A stretch of 64,000 bases of DNA. Origin: Mytilus trossulus. Lineage: Eukaryota > Mollusca > Bivalvia > Mytilida > Mytilidae. The notes under the pieces are model-generated. The model searched no databases and was not told the origin of the DNA. It saw only the letters and a program-made list of their open reading frames with translations. Where the stretch lies: assembly GCF_036588685.1 (NCBI RefSeq), contig NC_086384.1, forward strand, positions 58,882,110 through 58,946,109. Reading direction: 5' to 3'. Of the stretch, positions 45,841 through 57,680 are shown one piece after another. Position numbers and translations under genes: made by a program. The number at the start of each line of letters is the position of its first letter. Positions within the stretch are counted from its first letter, which is position 1.

Positions 45841-46190
45841 GGTACTGTTATACCACTGTCCCAGGTTAGGGGAGGGTTTGGATCCCGCCAACATATCTAA
45901 CCCCGCCACATTATTTATGTATGTGCCTGTAATTCAGTGGTTGTCGTTTGTTTATAGGTAACATATCTGTTTTTCGTTATTTTTTTGTATATAAATAAGG
46001 CCGTTAGTGTTCTTGTTTGAATTGTTTTACATTGTCTTATCGGGGTCTTTTATAGCTGACTATGCGGTGTGGACTTGGATCATTGTTGAAGGCCGTACGG
46101 TGACCTATAGTTGTTTTAAATGTCTGTGTCATTTTGGTCTCTTGTGGACAGTTGTCTCATTGTCAATCCTACCACATCTTCTTTTTTTTG
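45841..46190 (-). repeat. Family B repeat, near full length
   Basis: Uninterrupted inverse copy: 'ccactgtcccaggttagggg', 'tgtcttatcggggtctttta', 'ttgttgaaggccgtacggtg' and 'accacatcttctttttt'. The plus ORF at 46007-46381 over it is an artefact. 46191-46990 is AT-rich without a gene. Confidence 0.9.
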
Positions 46191-47387
46191 ATATACATGT
46201 AAATAATTATTACGTTCAGAGCATCTGCGATCACCCATGGATATGGGTTGGGATTGTGTTGCTCAGTTTTAAGTTTTCTATGTTTAGTTTCTTACTGTAT
46301 TTTTTTTGGTTGTTTTTAGTTTTATGCCATGGCTTTGTCAATATATCATTGACATGTAAGTTTGCGAATCATTCTGTTTGATTAAAAAAATTATTTGTGC
46401 ATATTGAAAGCTTCATACTTGAAAAAAAATTACAAAATATTTCCGTAAATTAAGGATGTTGTAACATTGTGGGTAAATGAACGGTATTTGTATCATGTTA
46501 TTGCAAAACACATTTAAATCATATATGAAAATACATTGATTGTAATGTTTTATTCGCAGAATGATAAGTTTATATGAAACGTCAAGAAACAAGTATTACA
46601 CACTCATGGTACCAGAGAAATTAAATTTAAAATTAAGCAACATGTAGTTCATTACGTTATTATTGTTATCTTCTTTTAAAAATCTTGTCGAGGAAACTAT
46701 GAATGAGAATTGATTATACATTCACTGATCCAGATCCAAAGTTATCAATTTGTATCTGAGTTTTTATGAATTGTGTGTTATTATTCTAAAAGTATGAATT
46801 CTGTCTCTACAAATACCTGAATACATTCTGAATCAATCCTCATATAATTTGTATTGATATATCCTTACCATTTCTGTTTTTGTGTTAATTTATTCTTAAA
46901 ATCCTGAATTTTCATAACAAATTATACTATTTTTAATTTGTCTAGACATATTCTTTCCATTCTAATTTTGTCTTCGTATGTCTTAATAGTAAACTAAGGT
47001 ACTCGGCTTATAATTTCATACGCCAGACGGGCGTTTCGTCTACATAAGACTCATCAGTGACGCTCAGATCAAAATAGTTAGAAAGCCAAACTAGTAACTA
47101 CATAAGCAAAAATGAAAGACAGTGATACAAAGAAATGACCGTAGCACAATGACACAACGGCGGGATGTATAAAAGCCGAGCCCGTCAAAAGAATATTAAG
47201 ACAAATGGATTTTAAAATTATTTTTACCAAAACCATTATCATTTTCCATTATCATTACAAATACCATTTACAACAGATCAAGCTAGTAAAGTTTAGTTAC
47301 TTGGACTTAACATCTGAAAATTAACTTTTGATAGTATGAGATTTTGAGTTGTGTTCTTCAGAAAACACTTAGACAGTTGAGAATAAA

Positions 47388-48135
47388 AGAGGGACGAAAG
47401 ATATCAAAAGGACAGTCAAACTCGTAAATCTAAAACAAACTGACAACGCCATGGCTAAAAATGAAAAAGAAAAACAGAAAAACAATAGTACACATGACAC
47501 AACATGGAAAACTAAAGAATAAACAACACGAACCAACAAAAACTAGGGGTGATCTCAGGTGCTCCGGAAGGGTAAGCAGATCCTGATCCACATGTGGCAC
47601 ACGTCGTGTTGCTTATGTGATTACAAATCCGGTAAATAGTCTAATTCGGTAGGTCAAATTCATGAAAGGGAAGGGGATTGTAGTTACGACGTAAGGAACA
47701 TATCCGATATCATTTCTGAAACGGTTATTCCATAACGGTCAACCAACTTGTGATGGCGTCCGTAAAATTTACGAAGGGATGATTTCAACTTCACCATTTG
47801 GAACTCTTGGTTTAATAGCTTCCTTGTGAGCAGTAACCTTCTACCAAGAAAATCATGATAGGAAATGCAAGCACGGGAATATCGTATCAATTGGGAGATA
47901 TATACCCCGTATGCAGGTGCTGCTAGAATGTTGCTACTTAGTAATGGAAAGTTCACAGTTGGAAAGCTGAAATCATCTCTTTTGTCGTAAAGTTTTGTCT
48001 TCAACCGACCCTCATTGTCAATTTCTAGATGTAAGTCAAGATATGAAGCCGACTTAACTGTGTCTGTAGTATCCTTTATCTCCAATTCGATGGGATAGAT
48101 GCGATCCACATAGTCACCAAATTTTGAATTGTTTA
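47388..48135 (-). mobile_element. 5'-truncated YIDD retroelement with its 3' region (family F)
   Basis: 47684-48109 encodes the RT thumb end: LNNSKFGDYVDRIYPIELEI, YLDLHLEIDNEGRLKTKLYD, YGVYISQLIRYSRAC and RKFYGRHHKLVDRYG, ending MISDMFLTS. The coding frame stops making sense at about 48135, before the YIDD box, so the copy is 5'-truncated. 47388-47690 ('aaagagggacgaaagatatc' to 'gtagttacgacgtaaggaac') continues without a break as the 3' region. This block recurs alone at 51702-51840 and 57510-57680. It lies about 120 bp from the donor of the COR exon, in the intron and on the same strand. Confidence 0.75.
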
Positions 48136-48253
48136 GAAGAAATAAAGGTACCGAGACAGAGTTAAGACTATATACAATGGGTCCAGATTATATTGAACTA
48201 TAATAAGACTGTTAAGGATTCCATATGATAATAATGCTGTTTTAAAATCATAC

Positions 48254-49438
48254 CTCATTCTTCATCCAAGGCGAACATATTTGGTCAGATCGATGCATTT
48301 GCTTATGCTGAACACAGAACCACTCCTTCTCGTTTTTCAATTTCTCGTATTCAAATGTGTTTTGAAAATAATAACCATCACTGCATTTTAAATGGAGTTT
48401 AAAAGATATTTTGACGCTATACCTCTCTTTTACATATTCCAATAGTTGTGATACCTCACTGTGTATTTTGCTGCATGTGCTTCTGAATCCCACATTTAGT
48501 TCGGAATACGTTACAACCTGAAGAGCAATTGTATCAGTTGACATGGTAACTAGAATCTTTGTACTACCAGATGTATCAATGTCAAACATACAGATACCAC
48601 GATATAAAGCACTAGTATTTTCTACTGTGCTAGGGTGGTACTTTCTAAGAAACCAGGCAGACAGATGGTTGAAGAAAGAAGGTGGGAGAAAGTCAAATTT
48701 ATAACAAAGCCAGGAAGATCTTTTACATTTTCCGTCAGAAATTCCAAATATTTTACATACATCGTCAAACGTGGACGATGGCATCATGCTTGGCATTATG
48801 TAATAACTTGAGTTCTCAATTTTGACTATTATGTCAAGTTTGTCCATAACTTTATGCAAATTATCCTTCATTCCGGAAAACTGACTTCCAGCTTTTGATT
48901 CAAAGAGTTTTGTTATTAGACTGTCACTTATTTTGCCTCTTTGTGTAAACAGACACCAGTCATCAAGGTGGTGCAATTCTCTGGTGTCAATCCTATCCGA
49001 GACTAAACATCGGAAAGCATCTGCTAACCACTGAGGATTCAATATGATCAAATCCGGTATTTTTTCGAAGAAAATAATGTTTCCTACATTATGCTGAAAT
49101 CGTAGAAACAACAACAAATCACCCTCTTTTAGTATGTTGATATCAGGATGTTTAGCCAGTGTTGACATGTCATAAAAATTTATGAAATGTTTTCCATCGT
49201 TCTTATTTATTTCAATTAGATGTTCTAAAAGAATCCATTGTAATGGAAAAGAATTACCCCAATTTCCCATTTTCCGAGCAGTATCGTAAATTTCGTATCT
49301 CAACTTCTCAAATTCTTCGTCACTGTCTTCTGTATTTGACAGATAAAACTTGTTGTGCAAGTGATGATATTTGGTTTGAAATCCAAGAACTTGGTTCATT
49401 TGATCATTGAGTTCCTTTTCTCTCGTCTTAAAATCTGC
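48254..49438 (-). CDS. COR-domain exon of a Roco-family gene
   Basis: This exon of 1185 bp (395 codons, phase 0 at both ends) lies between acceptor ttttttgtgtAG (fwd 49439-49440) and donor GAG|GTATGATT. It follows the Roc exon in frame: ADFKTREKELNDQMNQ, then FYLSNTEDSDEEFEKLRYEI. The COR domain follows with WILLEHLIEINKNDGKHFIN, LLLFLRFQHNVGNIIFFE and LIILNPQWLADAFRCLVSD. The second half (SSYYIMPSMMPSS, SWLCYKFDFLPPSFFNHLSA) fits the COR-B winged-helix end, and the exon closes FCVQHKQMHRSDQICSPWMK. COR dimerises Roco proteins and couples to the Roc GTPase. No kinase domain follows, unlike LRRK. Bivalves have many such genes, often linked to innate defence; that link is inference here. Confidence 0.9.
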
Positions 49439-50854
49439 CTACACAAAAAAGATATAAAAACCAGCAATTGTCATGATTGATACTATATCAATAATAAATG
49501 AAATGATTTGACTAGATTTTGAATCCCAATATATATAATCTATATCAACGTATCACCTCTTGGGTTGTGAAGTTCGGTGTGACTCATGTAAAGAGTACAG
49601 TATGTCTGCACATTAAGAAAACTTGCATCATCTCTTTTAAAGGCCAAAACTGTGTCATGTAACATGGACAACTTTCTATTTTAATCTTTATAACCCCTAT
49701 CTCAAAGTGGCTTTTAAGTTTTCCAACCATTATTTCGATCGACAACCTATGTGAGGACCTATTTTCTTATGGTTTTTTTCTCGTTCTTAACATGCATGAA
49801 ATACTTGCCACTGGGTGAAAAAAAAAAACGAATTAGTCCCTTATGAATAAAGAATATGTAAAATCCTGAATCTTTTTTTACAATCTCATTGAAGGCATGC
49901 CATTTTCTCTCCTATAAACGCACTTTTCTGGTATTGGAATTTAACTTCACATTTGAAATATTAGCATGTAAGAAGAGGAAATCGCACAATGCTAAACCTT
50001 AATCCTTGTCTCGAACATTGTATACCAGGTCATCATTACTAACATGTTATGTTTTCACAAATAACCTGCAATTAACGTTGAAAATTTTCGATAAATCGAC
50101 AGGAAAATTATAAACCCTTCACAGAACAAACGTGAGAGGTGATTCGCATTCCTCAAGATATTTTGTTTTGTAAAATATTATTTGATAAGTTATGTCTAGG
50201 ACAGCAACAACAAACACATACATATTTTACGTTACAGTAAACTCCTAAAGTGATGTGGTCTTTAGCGAGGCAAACATGCATGTTCCTGCCAAACAAGTTA
50301 ATGTTTTATAATCCTAAATCCTTTTTGAACATATGTACTTGAACTTTATTTACAGTTTTTTTGTAAATATGCATAAATTTATTTATCGCTTTACTTTGAA
50401 CAGGTATCGACTAATCACTTAATTCAACACATTTTTGTATGTTCGTACTTTGTTTTGTTAAGCTATTGGCCGATGTTGGTGTTTGGCTGAGTGCTCTTAA
50501 ACAGGTTTGGCACAAACGTTCTAAATGTGCTTGTTTAAAAGAAGCCTACATTCCAATTGGTTTCTGTCATTATTGTTTTACAATATTGCTTTTTTTATCT
50601 TCTTATAATTAATGGTTTTCATTTTTTTCGCATGTTGTTATCATTCATATGTGTATAGGTTACTTATTTTAATGGGTTTTGTTGATTTTGTAAGGTGTAC
50701 CTTAAAGCGATTATGCTCTTTGATCTTCTTTGGATGAATGTCTAAATAGCAAACATGTGTCTGATGACACTTTAATCACGAACAAATGATAATATGTCCG
50801 GTTTTATACAAAACTCAGATAGAAGTGATGAACAACGTTCTACAATTATGTTAC

Positions 50855-50976
50855 CTTGCTATACTTATCCTTTCCAGTGAAAACTAATAGAATCGGAGGA
50901 TCGAAGTGTCCATGATTAGATCGTTCGTCAGCCGTTCGATGGCAATGAATAGAATCAAACCAAAAATCGACATACT
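50855..50976 (-). CDS. Roc GTPase exon (G4 region)
   Basis: 122 bp between acceptor ttcatctcttttAG and donor AAG|GTAACA. It encodes EYVDFWFDSIHCHRTADERS, then FDPPILLVFTGKDKYSK. The DFW-x-DSIH block and the hydrophobic strand ending in TGKD (equivalent to the G4 T/N-K-x-D motif) are typical of mollusc Roc domains just before COR. It starts with two bases of a codon and ends in phase 0, matching the COR exon. The P-loop (G1) and the G3 DFAGQ segment should lie in exons between here and 58566, but I found none. They may be short, diverged or lost, so GTPase activity is unproven. Confidence 0.8.
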
Positions 50977-51701
50977 CTAAAAGAGATGAATATTGTTGAA
51001 TAAATAACGTTCGAGACCAAATACGATACTTTGGATATGTACACTGACAGGGAAAAACAATGAAACCATGATTTATTTCTAACATAACTTACAACTATAT
51101 TTAGTAGTAAATAAACAAATTTGAGGATTTCGTTTAAAAAAATATGTATTTTCAATTTTTTCTCTGCGTGTGAACCTCTCTCCATTTTCATAAAAGATTA
51201 TGGTGTGCCAAAAAAAATCTCATATCGGAGAAATGTTGTTGTCAATTATAATTAAAACAATGTGTTTTATGTTTTACTGAGTAAGGTTTGCTCTTGTTTA
51301 GAGTGATAATAGGCAGAACATATATTGGTCTTGTCTGTAACACCTTATACACAACAGCACTAACAAGTATTTGAAGTAAAATAAGTGGGAAAGGGGTTCA
51401 CATTGTAGGACATATATTTTGTCTTATCTGTAACACCTTCTATACAACATACACATTCTAATGAGCAATAAATAAATACACCAGAAGTAAAATTGCCATC
51501 ATTTTTTTAAACAACTAATTAGTGACAAATTCATAAGCGTTAACGGAACCATATAGCATATTGGGAAATCTATTAAATTTTTAATTCGCACAATCCTTTA
51601 CAAAAACTCAAGCAGTAAATGCCTACTACTTGTAGTAGTTATTGACAAAATTACTGCAACATTATAATGCTAACTTGTATTTAAGATGTAGGAACACTCT
51701 A

Positions 51702-51840
51702 CAAAAGAGGGACGAAAGATATCAAAGTGACGGTTAAACTCATAAATCTAAAACAAACTGACAACGCCATGGCTAAAAACGAAAAAGACAAACAGACAAA
51801 CATTAGTACAAATGACACAACATAGAAAACTACAAATGAC
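51702..51840 (+). repeat. Family F block (3' region of the YIDD retroelement)
   Basis: 'aaagagggacgaaagatatc', 'actgacaacgccatggctaa' and 'gacacaacatagaaaactac'. It matches the 3' region of the 47388-48135 element. The neighbouring stretches 50977-51701 and 51841-52250 show no supported exon. Confidence 0.75.
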
Positions 51841-52254
51841 ATTCCATACTGTTATTTTAACAGAAAAACTTTCTCAATCACTATCTCATCAGAGTCAGCA
51901 CACGAAATACAAACTACATTGAATATTAGATATAATCAGATATGAGTCAAAAGATAGAGGTGTCTTTTTTTAGTTGTTTTTTTCGTCAGTGACGTATAAC
52001 CCACACTACTTTGAATGCATTATTTGTCATCCCTTTTTACGAATACATATATTTCTCTATGTTTTCTAGCTATACATTTATAAAGTATTGATTTCAAAAT
52101 AGGAATTTATTCATTTTTAGTTTATTTAAATGTTCTACCAGGTTGATTATTTGTTTTATCCGCCATGTCCTTCAGGAATATTTTTGTTCATCATCAGTAC
52201 ACAAAAGGCATTTCAAAAACGACAAAAATCAAAATCTGGCACGAAAAAGTTATC

Positions 52255-52740
52255 TCCCTTTCACCAATTGTTTACCTCCGCCGGTCGGCGCTGTGGTCAC
52301 ACCAACCGAAATGGCGGACTTTTCAGATGGGTTGAAATGTTCTTTCGCCGCTTTTGCATGAACATCGGGTAGATTACATGATAAATACCCAAAGGAAAGT
52401 GAAGTAGAACTATTATCGGATTGCACAAAAGACATTTGCTCGCATTTGAAAACGAATAGACTGAATTCCGGTTACAGAAGTCGTTACCAAAACCGAAGGT
52501 CGTCTGATTGCCAGTCATGTGGGAATATTTTCCGAAACATTTTAGAGCGAATGACAGTAAGCCCATTCCATCGGTACTCCCTGGTGTTGTGTTGGCAGAG
52601 ACAGAAAGCCACAAAATGCTCGCACCTGCACCATGCAGGATACGTAAACCGCACAGATGCATTTCTTTGGAAATATCCAGGGACATCTGGAAATATCCAT
52701 GGAAACTGGTACACTTGTACAAGTTGGATTAGGTGAAAAT
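52255..52740 (+). other. CpG-richer block with ATGGCGGAC start, possible broken gene copy
   Basis: It is less AT-rich and more CpG-rich than its surroundings. ATGGCGGACTTT at 52311 has a good start context and gives MADFSDGLKCSFAAFA before a stop. The same frame later gives KDICSHLKTNRLNSGYRS, and another gives PSVLPGVVLAETESHKMLAP and RKPHRCISLEISRDIWKYPW. The frame changes suggest a frameshifted retrocopy or mutated gene end. No family is recognised. It lies in an intron of the minus-strand gene. Overlapping ORFs on both strands mostly reflect low stop density. Confidence 0.35.
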
Positions 52741-53194
52741 AAATCTTTACAATCTAAAATTTTGCCTCAAGTACTAGTGTTTTCAAATTATCTAGTTGTT
52801 TCGTTTTTGCTGTAAATAATAACATAATATTATGTCCCAGTCCCCTTCGAATCCATTACAAATCACCCCACTGGCAAACCGCCCCACTTTTGTTTACCAA
52901 CTGGCCCCATTTATGAAAAAGATAATTATCCTATTGAAAATAAGTTGGATATTTTGCCTCATTTGAAAGAAAAGGGTAAAAATCCCTCTAAACTAAGGTC
53001 TGCCAACTAGCAGCACTTCAAGGCACTTTTGAAAAATAATATTGGTCCTTTCGCCGAAAAACCCGCTGCTGTGTGTGCACTCAAAATAAAAATTATTTGC
53101 AATTTACTTGAACAAATATTGATTTTACTCAAATCAAGTAAAAACAAAAAATTAAATATGTTTGTCAAAAAATGAGTAATTGCTATGAATGCCA

Positions 53195-53400
53195 AGTAAT
53201 TGTAAGTTATTACCTAGTAATTAAATTTTGTAAGTATTTTTTCAATGTAACTTAAGTAATTCTTTTAAAAAAACTAAGTATTTTTTTTCTATTTATACTA
53301 GGCAAAAAAAAAACAACGTTACATACTTATAAGATCATTTAATAGTTTTATAACTAAAACTTGATGAAAATTATTTAATGGAATAGTTAGCTAACATGAT
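53195..53400. repeat. Degenerate AT-rich tandem repeat, left of the Tc1-like insertion
   Basis: 'aagtaattcttttaa' and 'taagtatttttt' alternate here and again at 54720-55240, so one decayed array of about 44-bp units was probably split by the insertion. 52741-53194 has nothing that I can call. Confidence 0.5.
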
Positions 53401-53499
53401 TTTGAAGAGAACAATACCAATTTTTTTTTTTAATTTAAAACAATATTGCACATATTCGGAAAATTTTAACAGGACGAGTACAGAATTCGGGTTAACTTG

Positions 53500-54400
53500 T
53501 CAATACCTTGTATGACCACCTCTTGCATTTATAACCGCCGGACACCTCTGTCGCATGGAATCAATTAAAGTCGAATACAAATCTTGAGGGATGTTGTTCC
53601 ATTCCCTGAAAAGTGCTGTTCGGAGCTGGGTTAGCGTTTCCGGTGGATTTTAGCTATTTCTGATACGTCGTCCAAGTTCGTCCCAAAGATGTTCAATTGG
53701 TGATAAAGACATTGCTGGCAAAGGCAACACACGAATATGGTTATTCTCCAAAAAGGTAATCGAAATGTGTACCAAGTGACAACGGGTGTTGTCCTGCTGA
53801 AAAACGTGGTTAAAACGATGTCTTCGGAGAAACGGGAGAACAACAAACGGGAGAACAACTGGAGCCAGAACTTCGTCCCTATATCTTGTTGCATTAAAGT
53901 TACCAACAATGATTTTGAGCTCAGTGCGTTCCTGGTAGGTACTTCCGCCCCATACCATGATTTTGCTACCACCAAACCGATCTGTTTCCTGCACGCACGC
54001 ATTAGACAATCGTTCATTGCGTCTCTGGTAGACCCTGCCGTCGCTAAATTTCAAGTTGAACTTAGATTCATCGGTAAACAGAACCTGCCTCCATGTTTGC
54101 CTATTCCATCGAATCCGGACCCGTGCTCATTGAAGTCGCGCCATCAAGTGACGCTGCGAAAGGATAGCTCTTATACCAACTTGACGCAATCGGTTACGAA
54201 CTGTTTGAGCAGATATTCTGTTGTTATGTCTTCCGTGGATTTGTCGTGCAGTTTGTGAGGCGTTTACAAATCGACAAATCGTCGTTTCACGTGGCCTGCA
54301 ACTACGGGGGCGATTATTTGTTGTGCCAGGATCTCTGAGACGAGTCTTCAGACTTCAATTTCTTTCAATGCGACCTTTTGTTAACAATCGTGTTTGACAA
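53500..54400 (-). pseudogene. Tc1-like DD34E transposase, nearly intact
   Basis: Minus strand: HNNRISAQTVRNRLRQVGIR (second helix-turn-helix), HLMARLQ, an in-frame TGA near 54127, then WRQVLFTDESKFNLKFSDGR (first Asp). KIMVWGG and HVFQQDNTRCH (second Asp) follow, then LPAMSLSPIEHLWDELGRRI (Glu, DD34E spacing). A TAA follows RRIRNS. The frame continues PPETLTQLRTALFREWNNIP to GGHTRY and a natural stop at 53500-53502. The first helix-turn-helix and both inverted repeats were not found. Two stops and a short N-terminus make it inactive, but it is young compared with the fossil at 1325-1580. It lies in the Roc-COR gene's intron, on the same strand. Confidence 0.85.
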
Positions 54401-54719
54401 AATAAATGACAAAAAGGACAACTCGATTCCAACTCTATACAGGTAATTTTTTGAAAAAAATGGTTATTTGTTTGAAATCAGAAAATGACGTCACGATATT
54501 TTCAAATATTTTGGCCATGAGCATCACTGAAGAGACATGTATTGTCGAAATGCGCATCTGGTGCAAGAAAATTAGTACCGTTAATTTTATTTCCGATAAT
54601 TTTAGAAATGAGTAAATTTGATAGATAAATCATTCAGGTTACTAGTTTTAATCATGAAAATATTTGAAATTAATATATGTGATATTTTCAAATTAAAAAC
54701 CAATGTAACGTTTCTTCAT

Positions 54720-55240
54720 TTGCCTAGTATAATAAGTAATTCTTTTTATTATAGTAAGTAATTCATTGAATACACATTAAGTATTTCTTTTAATGATAGT
54801 AAGTGATTATTTTAATACATATAAGTATTTCTTTTAATAATAGTTAGTAATTCTTTTAATACATATAAGTATTTTTGTTTATCAAATAAAGTAATTTTTG
54901 TAATACCATTAAGTATGTCTTTTAATAATAGAAAGTATTTTTTTAACATGTTTAATACACATTGAGTATTTCCAGTATGACAGTTCTTGTCCATTCGTTT
55001 TTGATGCGTTTTGTTTTTTGTTTTTTTGATTTTGCCATGTGATTATGGACTTTCCAAATTGATTTTCCTCTGAGTTCAGTATTTTTGTGATTTTACTTTT
55101 CCATTAATAAAAGTAAGTTATTCTTTGAGTATTTCTTTTAATATTCTAAGTAATTCGTGTACCTCTTGTAAGCCGTTCTTTTACTTATGGCAAGTACTTT
55201 CCGGAAATACAATTACTAGCAGCATTAAATTTATTTATAA
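54720..55240. repeat. Degenerate AT-rich tandem repeat with family K insertion
   Basis: 'agtaagtaattcttttaata' and 'ataagtatttcttttaat' recur about every 40-45 bp. A family K copy (54970-55105: 'tatgacagttcttgtccatt' to 'ttttgtgattttactttt') sits within. Confidence 0.65.
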
Positions 55241-55280
55241 GTTTTAAGTCATGCTTTTACATTCAAATTGTATATATAGA

Positions 55281-55732
55281 TATAGGAAGATGTGGTGTGA
55301 GTGCCAATGAGACAACTCTCCATCCAAATAACAATTTAAAAATTAAACCATTATAGGTTAAAGTACGGCCTTCAACACGGAGCCTTGGCTCACACCGAAC
55401 AACAAGCTATAAAGGGCCCCAAAATTACTAGTGTAAAACCATTCAAACGGGAAAACCAACGGTTTAATCTATATAAACAAAACGAGAAACGAGAAACACG
55501 TATATATTACATAAACAAACGACCACTACTGTACATCAGATTCCTGACTTAGGACAGGTGCAAACATTTGCAGCGGGATTAAACGTTTTAATGGGCCCAA
55601 ACCTTCTCCTTTTTTCTGAAACAATAGCATAACATCACAACATATAAAAACATACGATAAAATATCAATTAGCAGACTTAACTCAATCAAAAAACGTATG
55701 ATTACACAAAGAAAGAATAAATTTGATCTGCG
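55281..55732 (+). repeat. Full-length family A interspersed repeat
   Basis: Nearly identical to 9589-10038 over about 450 bp, including both ends. The few differences include 'caagctataaag' here against 'caagatatgaag' there. 55733-56628 is AT-rich intron with no supported exon. Confidence 0.9.
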
Positions 55733-56628
55733 TATATATATATTTAATATAATTACAGATTAGAATTAATTTTTACACTGTTTTCTTAAAAAATGCATCT
55801 AATTCGAGAAAGTAACATAACTTTTTAAAGAATTATCATATATATATACTATATCCTTTGTTATGATCCATTTCTATTCTTGTTTGTTGTAGGCTAACAT
55901 GGGCTACATCCCCAGCAACTGTTTGTATTACATTTCATGTAATTGAACTAATACACAAAGAGTAGAAAAAAACATGAATACCCACAAAGTGTCCTTTTGA
56001 AAGGTTCTCATTTCCTTTCATTTCGTCAATTGTACAAGTATTTTAACAAACTCAGTAGACGTTTTGTTCAAATTCAAATCTGAATGATTTCCAGCTAATT
56101 TTCAAAATAGCTTACCAAAGTCTATTAAACCCTAATTCTGATTGGATGAACATTTTTACAGTCTCAAGTCAAAAACGACTTATTAAATACAGGAAATATG
56201 ATATAATTTTGTACATTTATAATAAATAGTTAATTATCAATTTTAGTAAGACTAAGTCATGTAACTAAGTTAACATTATAAAAATTATATCAAAAATTAA
56301 TAATGATAATTGGAGATGTTTTGATATGAAAAAAAAAAGTAATTCAAAATCAATTTGTTTAAGCATTTCGAAGTATTATCTAAACACTGGCTACTATTTT
56401 AATTTGGAATTATTTGAAATTATAGAATTTGCATAATGTTTTGTGCTCGAAATTTTAAATGAACAATGCATTTAATACGTGTTGAACTATATCTTAAACG
56501 CATTCTATTTGAAAAAGAGAATTTCTATTTTATTCTCTTTTTTTGGTGGTTTCAAATTCGGTTGACGATGTGAATTGAAATAAACACTTGTTGTCAACAA
56601 ATCTATAAGATAATGGAAATGCGCTTAC

Positions 56629-56660
56629 TTGATGTTATCAAATTTGAGGAAAGCTTCCCA
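56629..56660 (-). CDS. Weak candidate micro-exon
   Basis: A 32-bp segment between ctatttttcttcattgAG and AA|GTAAGCGC would encode WEAFLKFDNI(K). It starts in phase 0, as needed after the exon at 58566-58657. Short exons with good sites arise by chance, so support is weak. Confidence 0.25.
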
Positions 56661-56699
56661 CTCAATGAAGAAAAATAGTCTTTTTGAATTGAAAAACGT

Positions 56700-57070
56700 A
56701 CCAGTGGGGAAAATCCCCACATACACATATAAAACCAATAACATAAGAATGGGGAAATATCCCCACATTCACATATGCAACCAAAAACATCAGAATGCGG
56801 AAATCCCCACGATAAGATAATTAATAAGAAAATACAAGCTATTATTGCTGACCATCAAATGGGGAAATTTCCCCATAATCTCATTATGTTCAAATCATAG
56901 AAATATTGTTGACTATCAATTGGGGAAATTTCCCCATAATCTCATTATGTTCATATTAGATATTGTTGACTACAAATTGGGGTAATTTCCCCATAATCTC
57001 ATCATGTTCATGTTAGATATTGTTGACTACAAATTGGAGAAATTTCCACATAATCTCATAAGATTCAAAT
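56700..57070. repeat. Tandem array with kappaB-like palindromic cores
   Basis: Seven units contain a variant of TGGGGAAATTTCCCCA. Cores start at about 56706, 56751, 56798, 56861, 56922, 56979 and 57036, a period of about 45-63 bp. The last four share 'cataatctcat(t/c)atgttca' and 'attgttgact' spacers. Two cores (56861 and 56922) are perfect 14-bp palindromes. Confidence 0.85.
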
Positions 57071-57164
57071 TTACGGCAAATCAAATAATTGTTTGTACTA
57101 AAACTGTCATCCCAAGTCCTGAAATTTAGACAGCGTTAAGACATTTGACTTCTTATGAAACAAA

Positions 57165-57405
57165 TGTGTACCAATGACAACTCTCCATCCAGGTCCCAAT
57201 TTGTAAACAAAACAACATTATAGGTATAAAAAAAAGGTCTTCAACACGGAGCCTTGGATCCTACCGAACAGCAAGCTATAAAGGGCCCAAAATGACTAGC
57301 GCAAAACCATTAAATCGGGAAGACCTAAGGTCTAATCTATATCAAAAACGAGAAACGAGAACCACATCAACAAACGACATCTACTGAACATCAGATTCCT
57401 GACAA
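57165..57405 (+). repeat. Family A repeat
   Basis: 'ccaatgacaactctccatcc', 'cttcaacacggagccttgg', 'cagcaagctataaagggccc' and 'gaacatcagattcctgac'. The copy is complete at the core but lacks the 3' tail. Confidence 0.85.
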
Positions 57406-57509
57406 AATGTTTGAATATTTTGTTGTTATCCGTATAAAGAAGGCAGAATGATTTGAATACAGATTGCTTTTAAACACGGGGAGCTTACGTTAAATCGTCA
57501 TCATTAGGA

Positions 57510-57680
57510 AAAAACCTCCTTCAAAGAGAAACAAATGATACCAGAAGAAAATTCAAACTCATAAGTCGAAAATAATCGAACAACGTCGTGGTTTAAAAAG
57601 ATGAACGACAGACAAACAATAGTACACAAAACACAATATAGAAAACCAAAGACTAAGCAACAAGAACCCACAAAAACACA
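57510..57680 (+). repeat. Family F-like block (retroelement 3' region)
   Basis: 'gagaaacaaatgataccag', 'tcgaacaacgtcgtgg' and 'gacagacaaacaatagtaca' are a diverged version of the block at 47388-47690. The ORFs on both strands are artefacts. 57681-58565 has no further feature. Confidence 0.55.

Noticed and set aside
46007..46381. 124-codon ORF with membrane-like segments
   Set aside because: It overlies a family B repeat and its AT-rich flank.
50846..51085. Reading the Roc exon as an ORF starting at 51085
   Set aside because: The N-terminal part does not resemble Roc. A strong acceptor at fwd 50977-50978 marks the real exon start.
53631..54258. Plus-strand 173-codon ORF and second minus-frame ORF over the Tc1-like gene
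   Set aside because: Shadows of the transposase frame, which carries the conserved catalytic motifs.
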